A DNA stretch of 64,000 bases from Ponticoccus alexandrii (GCF_016806125.1 NZ_CP047166.1:930001-994000), one strand, 5' to 3'. Positions 1 to 8,328 are shown, counted from the first letter of the stretch. Made by a program: numbers and translations. Notes: a model not told the origin generated them from the letters alone.

Positions 1-33
1 AACTGACCCAGCATTGTCATCGAGATTTGACCC
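1..33. repeat. IS21 left-end terminal repeats
   Basis: Bases 15-33 read on the minus strand as GGGTCAAATCTCGATGACA, close to the right-end repeat unit. Bases 1-9 are the start of a second copy (minus strand GGGTCAGTT) that continues beyond the window. The two starts are about 24 bases apart, against 34 at the right end. Confidence 0.75.
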
Positions 34-55
34 GCCTGTCAGTATGTCTGTCGGT

Positions 56-847
56 TCATGATGGGGTCAACATTGGCGTCTCCTTCCTCTTCTTTTTCGC
101 GGTTTCCGAGCTGGCCTTGAAGCGATAGCTGTCGTTTCCGGTTTCCAGGATGTGGCAGCGGTGCGTGAGGCGATCGAGGAGCGCGGTGGTCATCTTGGCG
201 TCGCCAAAGACGCTGGCCCATTCGCTGAAGCTCAGGTTCGTGGTGATCACGACACTGGTGCGTTCGTAGAGTTTACTGAGGAGGTGGAACAGCAAGGCGC
301 CGCCCGAAGCGCTGAATGGCAGGTATCCGAGTTCGTCGAGGATCACCAATTCGGTTTTCACCAAGGCCTCGGCGATTTTCCCGGCCCTTCCCAGCGCTTT
401 TTCCTGTTCCAGCGCGTTCACCAGCTCGACCGTGGAGAAGAAGCGCACACGTTTGCGGTGATGCTCGATCGCCTGGACCCCGAGGGCGGTCGCCACATGG
501 CTTTTCCCGGTGCCGGGCCCGCCAATCAGGACCACATTCTCGGCGGCGTCCAGGAACTCGCATCGATGAAGCTGCCGGACGAGGGCTTCGTTGACCTCGC
601 TGGCCGCGAAGTCGAAGCCCGACAGGTCCTTGTGGGCTGGGAACCGCGCTGCCTTCATGTGATAGGAGATGGACCGCACTTCACGTTCTGCCATTTCGGC
701 CTTCAGCAGCTGCGACAGGATGGGGATCGCCGCGTCGAACGCAGGCGCGCCCTGTTCCATGAGGTCATGCACGGCTTGGGCCATGCCTGGCATCTTCAGA
801 CTGCGGAGCATGATAACGATGGCAGCGCCGGCGGGATCATGACGCAT
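56..847 (-). CDS. istB: IS21-family helper ATPase IstB
   Basis: IstB is the AAA+ ATPase that selects the target and stimulates the IstA transposase of IS21 elements. The protein (263 residues from the chosen start) has a Walker A motif GGPGTGKSH near residue 109, a Walker B segment [12 protein letters not shown], and the conserved sensor region [12 protein letters not shown]. The ATG at 847 was chosen because IstB proteins begin shortly before this point and because it overlaps the end of istA (stop at 837-839), the coupling usual for IS21. An in-frame upstream ATG at 892 would add 15 residues. Length and motifs are normal, so the gene looks functional. It is also related to the replication protein DnaC, but the istA context settles the identity. 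Confidence 0.93.
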   Translation of the reverse strand: MRHDPAGAAIVIMLRSLKMPGMAQAVHDLMEQGAPAFDAAIPILSQLLKAEMAEREVRSISYHMKAARFPAHKDLSGFDFAASEVNEALVRQLHRCEFLDAAENVVLIGGPGTGKSHVATALGVQAIEHHRKRVRFFSTVELVNALEQEKALGRAGKIAEALVKTELVILDELGYLPFSASGGALLFHLLSKLYERTSVVITTNLSFSEWASVFGDAKMTTALLDRLTHRCHILETGNDSYRFKASSETAKKKRKETPMLTPS

Positions 848-2366
848 GGCGTTTGCCTCCGGATGTGCGCAGCCCATCGTAGCGTGCGACATTGGCCTCG
901 GGCTCTTTCGTCAAAACAAGCCTTGAAGGCGGCGTCACGTCGGGCTGGTCAGTCGGCGTGCCATCCACCAGCCTATGGAGCAGGTTCAACACGTGGGTCT
1001 TTGTCGGCACGCCTGCCTGCAGTGCCATGTTCACCGCGCACAGCACGACTTGCTCGTCGTGATGCAACACCAGGGACAAGATTTCCACCATCTCTCGATC
1101 GCCGCCGGGTTTGCGCAGCAGTTTGTCCTGCAACTGGCGGAATGCCTCCGGCATCTCGATAAACGGGGCGCCGTTGCGCAGCGCGCCCGGCTTGCGCTGG
1201 ACCACAGCAAGGTAATGGTGCCAATCATAGATGACTCGGCCCGGTTGCCGATGCGACCTTTCAATGATGCGCTGGTGCTCGCAAACGACGTGCCCTTCGG
1301 CAACGATAACAAGCCTTTCGGGGTAGATATGCAGGCTGACGGGCTGGTTCGCAAAACTGGCAGGCACGGAGTAGCAATTACGATCAAACGTGATGAGGCA
1401 GGTTGGGGACACCCGCTTGCGTTGCTCGACATAGCCGTCGAATGCCGTGGGCAATGGCATCAACGAGGACTTCTCGGCTTCCCAGACGTCCGCGATGCTG
1501 CCGGGCAAGGCGCCATGTGTGGTCTCGGCCCACAGCGCCTTGCACCGTTCTTCCAGCCAGCGGTTCAGCGCATCGAGATCCGAGAAAGTGGGCATCACCT
1601 GCCACATCCGGCTGCGCGCATCGCGGACGTTCTTCTCGACCTGGCCCTTCTCCCATCCTGCAGCCGGATTGCAGAAGCCGGGTTCGAACACGTAGTGGCT
1701 GGTCATCGCCATGAAGCGCGCATTCACGTCGCGCTTCTTGCCGACGCCCACGCGGTCGACAGCAGTCCTCATGTTATCGTAGATCCCACGACCCGGCACG
1801 CCTTCGAAGACCCTGAACGCGTGCCAGTGCGCGTCGAACAGCATCTCATGTGTCTGCAGCAAATACGCCCTGACCAAGAACGCGCGGCTGTGCGACAGCT
1901 TGATGTGTGCGACCTGCAGCTTGGTCCGTTCACCCCCGATGATCGCGTAGTCTTCGCTCCAATCGAATTGGAAAGCCTCGCCCGGCTTGAACACCAGAGG
2001 CACGAATGTCCCGCGATCCGTCGTGTTCTGCGCGCGCTGCCGGTCCGATTTCCAGGCTCGGACAAAGGCCGAGACCCGCTCGTAGGACCCGTCGAACCCC
2101 AGCTGAACCAGATCCGCGTGCATCTGCTTCGCCGTCCGTCGCTCCTTGCGCGATTTGCGCTGTTCGGACAGCAACCAGCCCGATAGCTTCTCCGCGTACG
2201 GGTCAAGCTTGCTCGGCCTCGATGGCGCTTTGAACTTGGGCTCCACGATCCCCGCGCGCAGGTAACGCCTGATTGTATTGCGCGACAAACCAGTCCGCCG
2301 CGAAATCTCGCGGATGGGCAACTTATCCCGAAGTGCCCAACGTCGAATGACGCTCAAAATATCCAT
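837..2366 (-). CDS. istA: IS21-family transposase IstA
   Basis: IstA is the DDE recombinase that cuts and joins the IS ends. The N-terminus has a helix-turn-helix ([20 protein letters not shown], about residues 15-35). The catalytic core follows, with the first Asp in [10 protein letters not shown], the second in IYDNMRTAV, and the Glu in the EKGQVEKNV segment. A C-terminal beta-barrel-like region ends near CSVNMALQ-type sequence before the low-complexity tail. About 509 residues is normal for the family. The start at 2366 was preferred over the ATG at 2393 because GGAG lies about 8 bases upstream and family members begin near [10 protein letters not shown]. The gene is intact and overlaps istB by 11 bases. 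Confidence 0.93.
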   Translation of the reverse strand: MDILSVIRRWALRDKLPIREISRRTGLSRNTIRRYLRAGIVEPKFKAPSRPSKLDPYAEKLSGWLLSEQRKSRKERRTAKQMHADLVQLGFDGSYERVSAFVRAWKSDRQRAQNTTDRGTFVPLVFKPGEAFQFDWSEDYAIIGGERTKLQVAHIKLSHSRAFLVRAYLLQTHEMLFDAHWHAFRVFEGVPGRGIYDNMRTAVDRVGVGKKRDVNARFMAMTSHYVFEPGFCNPAAGWEKGQVEKNVRDARSRMWQVMPTFSDLDALNRWLEERCKALWAETTHGALPGSIADVWEAEKSSLMPLPTAFDGYVEQRKRVSPTCLITFDRNCYSVPASFANQPVSLHIYPERLVIVAEGHVVCEHQRIIERSHRQPGRVIYDWHHYLAVVQRKPGALRNGAPFIEMPEAFRQLQDKLLRKPGGDREMVEILSLVLHHDEQVVLCAVNMALQAGVPTKTHVLNLLHRLVDGTPTDQPDVTPPSRLVLTKEPEANVARYDGLRTSGGKRHAS

Positions 2367-2419
2367 GTCGATCACTCCAATGACCCCCGACAAATCCCGT
2401 CAGGGGAAGGGTTCCACAT

Positions 2420-2472
2420 GGGTCAATTCTCAGTGACATTTTCTATCGTGGCTGGGTCAGTTCTCAGTGACA
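2420..2472. repeat. IS21 right-end terminal repeats
   Basis: Two 19-base direct copies, GGGTCAATTCTCAGTGACA at 2420-2438 and GGGTCAGTTCTCAGTGACA at 2454-2472, differ at one position. They are inverted relative to the left-end repeats. The outer copy marks the likely tip of the IS at about 2473. Confidence 0.8.
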
Positions 2473-2473
2473 T

Positions 2474-2865
2474 CCAACACCGTTGTCCACTGCCCGGCAG
2501 GGTTATGCGAAGCATGATCCCGAGAGGGGGTGAGGACGGTGTGGACCCGATATCCGTAGCTTCGCACATGGCTGCGGGAAGCGCGCCTGAGCTCGCTGTT
2601 GCGAATTGGGCAAAGCTTCGACAGAGGTATATCCGCCAAGACGCAAATTGGGGCGATCGCTCGTTGCGGTCGGGGCGGCATTGATCCTTGCGCCAGGGAG
2701 TTTGAGATACTCAACCAGGCGCGCAAATGTAACGACAGTTTCTACACCGTCCTCGAGGTGAACCATAGAATATCCGACGTCCGTGGTGCCCGTGACCACC
2801 ATAGGCCGATGCAACAGAGAAACTTCGGAGCCGGGCGGGAAATTGTAGCGTGGGGCCGTGGTCAT
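2474..2865 (-). pseudogene. TnsB/Mu-like transposase, N-terminal fragment
   Basis: Reading starts at the ATG at 2865, which overlaps the stop of the upstream fragment as ATGA. The first 95 or so residues (MTTAPRYNFPPGSEVSLL at the start, QQRAQARF near 2570) resemble the N-terminal region of Mu-type/TnsB transposases, which carry a short beta-rich domain before the DNA-binding and DDE domains. No DDE core follows: the frame degrades and stops at 2503, and the IS21 tip lies at 2473. What is seen is a short, coupled reading frame with coding-like composition; the TnsB assignment is from remembered family resemblance. It may instead be another DDE recombinase N-terminus. Either way it is truncated. 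Confidence 0.4.
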
Positions 2866-3086
2866 GCCGCGACTCCAATCTGCGAGTATTCCCAGAGAAC
2901 ATGGTCCAGGTTCGCGTGGAGCAGGCCACGTGCAACCAGTCGGTAGCAAGCTTGAAACGCGCGGTCCTGCGCAATCGGCACGTGCGGAAAAAGGTCCTGC
3001 ATATAGTAGAGAGTCCGCAGCCGACGGGCGGTTTCCAGAACGAGGGTGTCCGGGAAGATGCTGCCGGGACTGATCGCCCGGCACAT
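2862..3086 (-). pseudogene. TnsA-like endonuclease, C-terminal fragment
   Basis: About 74 residues read in frame up to a stop at 2862-2864 that overlaps the next start codon (ATGA). The segment LFPHVPIAQDRAFQACYR followed by RLVARGLLHANLDHVLWEY resembles the C-terminal helical domain of TnsA-type transposon endonucleases, which sits directly upstream of tnsB in Tn7-like elements. The N-terminal nuclease domain is missing: a stop lies upstream at about 3121 and the frame runs into the IS1182-type transposase sequence near 3090. The coupling to a TnsB-like start is the strongest support. The identity is tentative. Confidence 0.35.
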
Positions 3087-3892
3087 GAGGTTATGGCCAT
3101 GTCCCGATGAAGGTCAAACCGCTCTCTGGTTCTCGTCAGCATGTCACGCACGGCGCCGACCTCGGCCTGCCGGATCGGAACGGTAGCCTCGACGTCGACG
3201 ATGATCGCGTTATCCAGATCCACCAGGTAGTTGGTGCTGTAGGCGAAGAAGGGTCTATCACCGTTGGCTCCGGTAAACCGTGCGGCGGGATCGGTGGGCG
3301 AGATCGCCTTCGGCTTCACGGGCGTGGCTGCGCCGAAAGTGGCGTCGTCGAGGGTGTCGAGGTATTCCTGCGTCGCTCGGCTGGCCCCGTCTTCCGCCGA
3401 CCATTCCGAGAAATCCGCTTTGGTATAACGGCTGGCATCTGCCTTGATCAGCGACGCATCCGCCCCGAAGCTCTCGCCACCCACCAGGCCCTCGGTGATG
3501 CAGCGCCAGCATCGCCTCGAAGAGATGTCGGAACAGATTGCTCTCACGGAACCGTCCGTGCCGGTTCTTCGAGAAGGTGAATGGTCGGGCTTCGGATCGG
3601 CCAAGTCGAGCCGACAGAACCAGCGATACGCCAAGTTCAAATGAACCTCCTCACAAAGCCGCCGTTCCGACCGAATGCCGAAGGCGTAGCCGACGATCAG
3701 CATACGGATCATCAACTCGGGATCTATCGATGGCCGACCTGTCGTGCTGTAGAAAGGCGCGAGATGGTGGCGCATATCACCGAGATCGACGAAACGGTCG
3801 ATGCCCCTGAGCAAATGATCCGCCGGGACATGGTCTTCTATCGTGAACTCGTAGAACAGCGCGCCCTGCGCAACCTGCTTCGACCCCATCAT
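3087..3892 (-). pseudogene. IS1182/IS5-type transposase, frameshifted and 3'-truncated
   Basis: The start at 3892 (MMGSKQVAQGALFYEF, preceded by GGGAGAGCT) and the following DUF772-type region (HVPADHLLRGIDRFVDL, GRPSIDPELMIRML, RSERRLCEEVHLNLAYRWF) are typical of IS1182-like transposases. Two compensating frameshifts bracket about 3505-3577: inside them the expected FSKNRHGRFRE motif reads in another frame. The original frame resumes with EGLVGGESFGADASLIKADA and runs to RERFDLH, where homology stops near 3090 and the TnsA-like fragment begins. The 3' half with the last catalytic residue is therefore gone. A terminal sequence typical of these IS (GGAGTTTTTCAACACC) lies at about 3950-3965. 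Confidence 0.8.
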
Positions 3893-4455
3893 CGTCAGCT
3901 CTCCCATGCCGCAGGAGAAGTGAGTCAACAGCCAAGCCATCACTCAAGTGGAGTTTTTCAACACCATCCGCAGCATTGCGGACCTTGGCCTGCCAGCGCG
4001 TATTGCCGAGGTCGCGCATGACCAGGCAGCAGGACGTGGCACCGCAGCGTTAACCACCTCAGTGAAGTTCGGCTCCAGATCGAGGTGGCTTCCTCGCAAC
4101 CTCGCTGTAAGGGTCGGCGATTCAAGACGCTTCCATTGGAACAATTTGAGGAGTTCCAGTCAGTCGAAATATGAATCGTGCCGTGGTCAGGGTGCCCTCC
4201 TCAGGCACTGGGCCTGTTGATTGTATGGCCTTTTGCCTAGCCGACACCTCAGTGAACTCTGTATCATCGGTCCTGGGCAACGGGCGCGTTCTACCCATCA
4301 GACGCGCGTGAAGTGTGCTGACGAAGACGGTAAGTTATATATATCAGATACTTAAGGTTAACTTCTGGATGCGTTTCAAAAACCGCTTGACACGATGCGC
4401 ATGAGAAACTGCCATTTTGCGCATTCATATGCGCCATATTCAACCTGTGCGGTTT
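3893..4455. other. IS end and AT-rich spacer, no gene seen
   Basis: The first 75 bases are the upstream end of the broken IS1182-type element, including its probable terminal inverted repeat near 3950-3965. Bases 3966-4300 carry no reading frame I recognise. Bases 4330-4445 are much more AT-rich than the surroundings and contain several copies of the 6-8-base motif ATGCGCAT/TGCGCA, partly inverted, near 4394, 4419 and 4430. This stretch lies just downstream of the minus-strand tRNA. Confidence 0.5.
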
Positions 4456-4532
4456 TGGCGACCCCGCCAGGACTTGAACCCGGAACCTAGCGCTTAGAAG
4501 GCGCTTGCTCTATCCAGTTGAGCTACGGGGCC
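4456..4532 (-). tRNA. tRNA-Arg (anticodon TCT), CCA encoded
   Basis: On the minus strand the 77 bases fold as a complete cloverleaf: acceptor GGCCCCG paired with CGGGGTC (one G-T pair), D stem GCTC/GAGC, anticodon stem AGCGC/GCGCT around loop CTTCTAA (anticodon TCT), and a T arm CCGGG-TTCAAGT-CCTGG. Discriminator G and an encoded CCA end the gene. It decodes AGA. It sits in a mobile-element-rich patch, a common landing site for integrative elements. Confidence 0.95.
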
Positions 4533-4624
4533 GTGACGCCGTGATAGCGGTTCGGAAAACGGTTCGCAATGCGCCCCGAATAACCTACCCGTCTGTTTCC
4601 TCTCATCTTTTCGGCTCCAGACCC

Positions 4625-4668
4625 GCCGATTAGAAGTCGACTGCTCTATCCAGTTGAGCTAAGGGAAC
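4625..4668 (-). pseudogene. tRNA-Arg (TCT) remnant, 5' half only
   Basis: Forty-four bases match the 5' half of a tRNA-Arg: acceptor strand GTTCCCT, TA, D arm GCTC/GAGC with the same loop as the intact gene, and anticodon stem GTCGA/TCGGC around CTTCTAA. After 4625 the variable loop, T arm and acceptor partner are absent. The copy has the same orientation and anticodon as the intact tRNA 92 bases away. It is either a decayed second tRNA gene or the scar of an island deletion. Confidence 0.75.
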
Positions 4669-4713
4669 ATCACCGCCCGACGCTTAAACGACAAGGGCTT
4701 TCTGAGCAAGCCG

Positions 4714-4824
4714 GCTCTGATGCTGTAACCGCCCCCAGTGGCATCGATGTGCCATGGCAGGATCGCAACAATCCGTATCGGATGGCTGTCATGTCAGAGA
4801 TTCTCACGGTCGGACTGCATCAGA
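4714..4824 (+). mobile_element. IS110-like 5' end remnant, copy A
   Basis: This is one arm of an inverted pair: bases 4714-4820 match the reverse complement of 5289-5395 at about 91 of 107 positions by eye. The arm contains the upstream non-coding segment (ATCGATGTGCCATGGCAGGA) and an ATG at 4791 reading MSEILTVGL, equivalent to the MSEFITAGLDLAKNV start of IS110-family transposases. The first catalytic Asp is His here (GLHQ). Homology ends at about 4820, where the IS5-like remnant begins. In IS110 elements the non-coding end encodes the bridge RNA, so the conserved upstream part may be a bridge-RNA relic. Confidence 0.6.
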
Positions 4825-5245
4825 CTTGTTGCGCTAATCGGAGGACAGGACGCTTTGCCCCTTTCCCCGGGGCTTCAGGCAATGGCTTCGGTCTCGGCCC
4901 TTTCCAAGGCCGGGCAGCGGTTCATGATGGCGATGCGGATCTGGATTTCGGCGATTTGGCGGTCTGGGTCGCGTGACATGATCCGTTCGTCGAAAAGCTT
5001 GAGGCGGCTCATCCGGGCTTCGACGCGTTTCGCGCGCGGTAACCCGGCCGCGCTTGCCGCTTCGGTCCGCCTGCCAGGACATGTCCGGATCGAACCCGAC
5101 GGACAATGATCCCCGGCGCGACAGGGAAGCGTAATAGTCAGAGGAACCCGTCGTGCGGTAGCAGCTGTTGGCAGGACTTGGCATGCCACCGATCCAACCA
5201 TCAGCATTTCCAAGGTGAATCCCTCTCACTGATATGTGCAACAAG
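4825..5245 (-). mobile_element. IS5-family element remnant with internal deletion
   Basis: Inverted ends CTTGTTGC (4825-4832, plus strand) and its complement (5238-5245) bracket the remnant; related ends with CTTTGTTGC are usual in this IS5 group. The minus strand encodes the N-terminus of the transposase from an ATG at 5184 (YRTTGSSDYYASLSRRGSLS, FDPDMSWQ, KRGR, to about 5046). It then passes directly, in another frame, into the C-terminus (KLFDERIMSRDPDRQIAEIQ to the stop at 4875). About 200 central residues including the catalytic core are missing. The element is dead. Confidence 0.75.
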
Positions 5246-5395
5246 CTTAAGCGGCAGTGCCGTGGACCTGAGAGACATTCTTCGCCAGATCCAGTCCGGC
5301 CGTGATAAACTCCGACATGGCCGCCACCCAATACGGATTGTTACGATCCTGCCATGGCGCATCGATGCCGCCGGGGGGCGTTACACCATCAGAGC
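5246..5395 (-). mobile_element. IS110-like 5' end remnant, copy B
   Basis: The minus strand carries an upstream segment nearly identical to copy A and a start codon at 5318 reading MSEFITAGLDLAKNVSQVHG, the recognisable N-terminus of an IS110-family DEDD transposase with the first Asp in GLDLAK. The frame stops at 5247, next to the IS5-like inverted end. Copies A and B point towards each other with the IS5 remnant between them, which a single insertion cannot produce. Confidence 0.7.
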
Positions 5396-5431
5396 CCCTC
5401 AGGTTCCACAGAAACCGAAAGTCGACGGCCA

Positions 5432-5454
5432 CCGGTTTCTTTCGAAGAAACCGG
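5432..5454. terminator. Perfect hairpin downstream of mmcB
   Basis: CCGGTTTCTT and AAGAAACCGG form a perfect 10-base-pair stem around TCG, 25 bases after the mmcB stop. No strong T-tract follows. It belongs to the family of TTCGAA-type intergenic palindromes seen across the window. Confidence 0.55.
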
Positions 5455-5479
5455 CGCGAATTCCGTCCCGGAATTTCGC

Positions 5480-5944
5480 TCACCTCAGAAGCGCGTCTGG
5501 ATCCCGCAGGGCTTGCAGGCGCCGCGCTGCGTGGACCGCGAACTTTCGGGTCAGCTTGCTCCGGCGCGCCGCCGCCAGCCTATCTTCCGGTCCCATGCGC
5601 AGGATCTCGGCGTCATAGCCATCGGCGATGATCAGCCCCGTCTCCCCGGGCAGCAGGTCGGTCGGAAAATCCTGATCCACCGCCCAGAAAAAGCGGTCGC
5701 AATAGGGCAGGTAGCCCTGCCACTTCGCATCGCACAAAAAGTCCGCCCGGCTGGACTTGCACTCGACCACCCAAAGCTCGCCCCTGGGTCCCAGCGCCAT
5801 CACGTCGACGCGCAGCCCGCGCTCCGGCACGAACTCTTCGATGACCGCAAAGCCATGGGTCAGCAGGTGTCGGCATACTCCCCGCGCCAGCAACTGCCCC
5901 GGCATGAGCGTCCCCGCTCTGCTATCCGCGATCCCTGTATCCAT
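5480..5944 (-). CDS. mmcB: MmcB family DNA repair protein
   Basis: MmcB-type proteins have a restriction-endonuclease-like fold and take part in DNA repair in alphaproteobacteria. The protein contains the core EEFVPERGLRVDVMALG and VVECKSSRADF segments, which fit a PD-(D/E)XK nuclease core (Asp in RVDVM, E-C-K in VECKSS). They are followed by YCDRFFWAVD and GLIIADGYDAEILRM and a basic C-terminus. From the ATG at 5944 it has 154 residues; an ATG at 5905 with GGGGA upstream would give 141 and is equally plausible. The frame extends further upstream to 6127, but that part does not look like the family and overlaps the divergent gene at 6053. Confidence 0.85.
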   Translation of the reverse strand: MDTGIADSRAGTLMPGQLLARGVCRHLLTHGFAVIEEFVPERGLRVDVMALGPRGELWVVECKSSRADFLCDAKWQGYLPYCDRFFWAVDQDFPTDLLPGETGLIIADGYDAEILRMGPEDRLAAARRSKLTRKFAVHAARRLQALRDPDALLR

Positions 5945-6052
5945 GCCCAAAAATATGAACGTTACGTGAACAAATGCAAGCCCCCGGCAGCAAGCGCTTC
6001 CCATGACCGGCAAAATGCCTACATGCTGCACGTTCCCCGGACCGAGGACCGC

Positions 6053-7408
6053 ATGACCCGAGACCAAGAACCCCTGGGCCGCGAGGCCGCGCGCGGCGTC
6101 CGCAACGCCCGCGAACTCGAAGGCCACATCACCTGGCTGGAAACCTTCTCGGGCACGGCGCTCGGCGTCTTGTCGGTGGCTTCGGGGATCTACACCTATC
6201 TCGGCGTCTCGTCGCTGCTGGACGAGAACGGCGCGCTTTCGGTCTTTGCCGCTGTGGCCTATTCCACCGCCGTCTCGGTCGGGATCTTTGTTTTCTGGTC
6301 CTACCTGATGCGGCTGTTTCCCGCCGTGCGCACCACCCGCGCGCGCACTGGCCTACTGGCTGCCATGGGCCTCGGCAGCCTCGCCATCGTTGCCATGTCG
6401 TCCTGGCTGAACGCCGCCGCGCTGGCGGGCTCGGCGGCCGTGGAACAGCACCTTGCCAAAACCGTGCAAGACTACCAGGTCGCGCTGGAACGCGCGCATG
6501 AGATCGCCCTGACCGGACAGGGGCTGGAGCGCGACGTCGCCCGCACGCGGCAAAGTTTCGAGGACCTGTCGCAGCAAGAGGCCGAAGGCTCGCTCTCCGG
6601 TCTCGCGGGCCGGGGCGCCGTCTTCCGCGTGCTGCGGCAGAAATCGGCGGAGCTTCAGGCGCTGGAAACCCAGATCGCCGCCCAGACCCCGCTGGTGGAA
6701 AGCGCCTTCACCGAGGGCAACTCGATCCTGTCGCGGATGCGCGCGCTGACGGTCGAGCCCGGCAATGTCGAGGCCCGCTCGGTCGAGTTCTCCGAGGCCG
6801 CCGTGCGCCTACAGGGCCTGATCACGCAGCTGCGCCAGCTCTCGGTCGCGCCGCTGGTGGAACGGGCCGCGCAGGACCTCGCCGCCTCGGTGGTGCTGCC
6901 GGAACTCGACAGCTCGACGGCGGCCGGGCGCGCCGACCAGTCCGCCACCATCACCTCGGTGCTCGAAGTGCTGGGCCAGCGCGCCGCGACGCTGGAACGC
7001 GCGGCGCAGGCGGTACAGGACCTCGGCCAGCCCACGGACGTGACCTATACGCCGATCTCTGCGGCGGACGCGGTGATCCTTTACGCCCGCAACTTCGTGC
7101 CAAGCTGGGCCGGCGCCATCGCCATCGACCTTTTGCCTGCCGTGCTGGTGCTGATCCTCGCGGTGACGCAGGGCGCGATCCGGCAGGGCCGCGACGGCGC
7201 GGGCGTCGAGGACACGCTGACGCTGGCCGAACTGCGCGCTGCCCTGACCGCGCTGCAAGAGGTCGAGGCGGTCTCGGCCAGCCGCACCGCCGTTGCACGG
7301 CAAACAGAAGTGTCCGCCGCTCCGCCTTCTGCCGCAGCGGAAACCGCAGCAGGGGCCGAGCCCACGCCCGCCCGCGATCCGCAGGCACCGCGCGAGGCCG
7401 CGGAATGA
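6053..7408 (+). CDS. Membrane protein with long coiled-coil loop, unknown function
   Basis: I do not recognise a named family. The 451-residue protein has hydrophobic segments near residues 35-55, 62-90 and 98-125. A hydrophilic stretch of about 215 residues (130-345) is rich in Ala, Glu, Gln and Leu with heptad-like spacing. A further membrane segment lies near 348-375, and the tail is Ala/Pro-rich. This suggests an inner-membrane protein with a helical domain outside the bilayer. The ATG at 6053 was chosen because the reading frame upstream is out of character and overlaps mmcB. The next gene, 151 bases on, encodes a membrane-anchored ClpP-fold protein on the same strand, so the two are probably co-transcribed. 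Confidence 0.8.
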   Translation: MTRDQEPLGREAARGVRNARELEGHITWLETFSGTALGVLSVASGIYTYLGVSSLLDENGALSVFAAVAYSTAVSVGIFVFWSYLMRLFPAVRTTRARTGLLAAMGLGSLAIVAMSSWLNAAALAGSAAVEQHLAKTVQDYQVALERAHEIALTGQGLERDVARTRQSFEDLSQQEAEGSLSGLAGRGAVFRVLRQKSAELQALETQIAAQTPLVESAFTEGNSILSRMRALTVEPGNVEARSVEFSEAAVRLQGLITQLRQLSVAPLVERAAQDLAASVVLPELDSSTAAGRADQSATITSVLEVLGQRAATLERAAQAVQDLGQPTDVTYTPISAADAVILYARNFVPSWAGAIAIDLLPAVLVLILAVTQGAIRQGRDGAGVEDTLTLAELRAALTALQEVEAVSASRTAVARQTEVSAAPPSAAAETAAGAEPTPARDPQAPREAAE

Positions 7409-7559
7409 GGCCCTGCCGCCCTGGCACAGCGGCACACCGGGCCTTGGGTGGACCCGCTGCGCGCCCGGCCCGGCACCCGCAGCCCGCAGAGATGCGTCGG
7501 CCCGGCACCGGCTGCCTAAGGGATGGTTTCCGGCCAGCCGCCCTCCGGGGGCGGCAGCC

Positions 7560-8300
7560 ATGAATGCCCGCAACATTGCGCGCACCCTCTCTGCCGTGCT
7601 GCTGTTCCAGGTGGGCATCGGCGCGCTGCTGATCCTTGGCGACGTCCGGCAGGCGCCGTTTTCCATGCCCTTCATGGGTCCGCAGACGCCGCGCCTGTCC
7701 GAACCCGTGCGCCCCGGCGACCAGCGCCGCACCTATGCGCCCGATCGAGACCGCCCGGCCACCCGCCCCCTGCGCGAGCCCGGCGACCTGGCGGACCGGC
7801 TGACCCTGACCCGCGAGAGCGGCCAGTACCGGCTTGAAGGCACCATCGCCCCCGGCGACGCCGAGCGCGTGATCTCGCTGATCGACGAAGCCGATCCGGC
7901 CATCGAAACCCTCGTCCTGCAGTCGCCGGGCGGTGCGGTGCAGGATGCGCTGACACTGGGCCGGCACCTGCGCGACCGCGCCATCGCCACCGAGATCCTC
8001 TCGGGCGAGATCTGCTATTCCGCCTGCCCCTATCTCTTTGCCGGTGGCACGCTCCGCAGCGCCTCGGACAGCGCATCCATCGGCGTCCACCAGCACAGTT
8101 TCGGAGAGAACACGCTCTTGCCCGCCTTCATCGCGACAGAAAATATTCAGCGCGGGCAGGCGGAGGTGATGACCTACCTCGACGACATGGGGATCGACCC
8201 GCTGGTGATGCGCCATGCCATGTCCACACCGGCGGACGAGATTTATATCCTCGTGCCTGAGGAACTGACCCGATACGGCTTTCTCCCGGGCGCGGAGTGA
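7560..8300 (+). CDS. Membrane-anchored ClpP-fold (crotonase-like) protein
   Basis: The 246-residue protein has an N-terminal signal anchor (about residues 10-28), a proline-rich linker, and a ClpP/crotonase-like domain from about 80 to 240. Visible core elements are LVLQSPGGAVQDALTLG (oxyanion-strand Gly-Gly), EICYSACPYLFAGG with a Ser-Ala-Cys nucleophile elbow (Ser154), and ASIGVHQHSFG with candidate catalytic His177 or His179. The arrangement resembles COG3904-type predicted periplasmic proteases. Start at 7560 gives a clean signal peptide; the frame upstream lacks coding character. It is probably coupled in function to the preceding membrane protein. Confidence 0.8.
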   Translation: MNARNIARTLSAVLLFQVGIGALLILGDVRQAPFSMPFMGPQTPRLSEPVRPGDQRRTYAPDRDRPATRPLREPGDLADRLTLTRESGQYRLEGTIAPGDAERVISLIDEADPAIETLVLQSPGGAVQDALTLGRHLRDRAIATEILSGEICYSACPYLFAGGTLRSASDSASIGVHQHSFGENTLLPAFIATENIQRGQAEVMTYLDDMGIDPLVMRHAMSTPADEIYILVPEELTRYGFLPGAE

Positions 8301-8328
8301 CCCCCGCGTCACCGGCCCCGCGCAAAGG

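Larger units (their letters stand above)
1..2473 (-). mobile_element. IS21-family insertion sequence, left tip cut by window start
   Basis: The element carries istA and istB in the overlapping order typical of IS21. Its right end holds two copies of a 19-base repeat (2420-2438 and 2454-2472), and the left end holds an inverted copy (15-33) plus the start of another (1-9), so the left tip lies just outside the window. IS21 elements normally carry several such short terminal repeats that bind the transposase. Both genes are full length and uninterrupted, so the element may still be active. It sits inside a region of older transposon debris and probably interrupted the TnsB-like fragment on its right. 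The target duplication cannot be checked because the left flank is missing. Confidence 0.85.

Noticed and set aside
152-1162. Long plus-strand open frame across the IS21 genes
   Set aside because: It is antisense to istB and the end of istA, has no recognisable domain, and overlaps two genes with clear motifs.
3944-4144. 66-codon minus-strand frame upstream of the IS1182-type remnant
   Set aside because: It overlaps the probable IS terminal repeat and shows no family resemblance or coding pattern I could defend.
1-5400. A complete Tn7-like or defence island
   Set aside because: Only short fragments of transposition genes are visible, no cargo genes are recognised, and the left side is outside the window.
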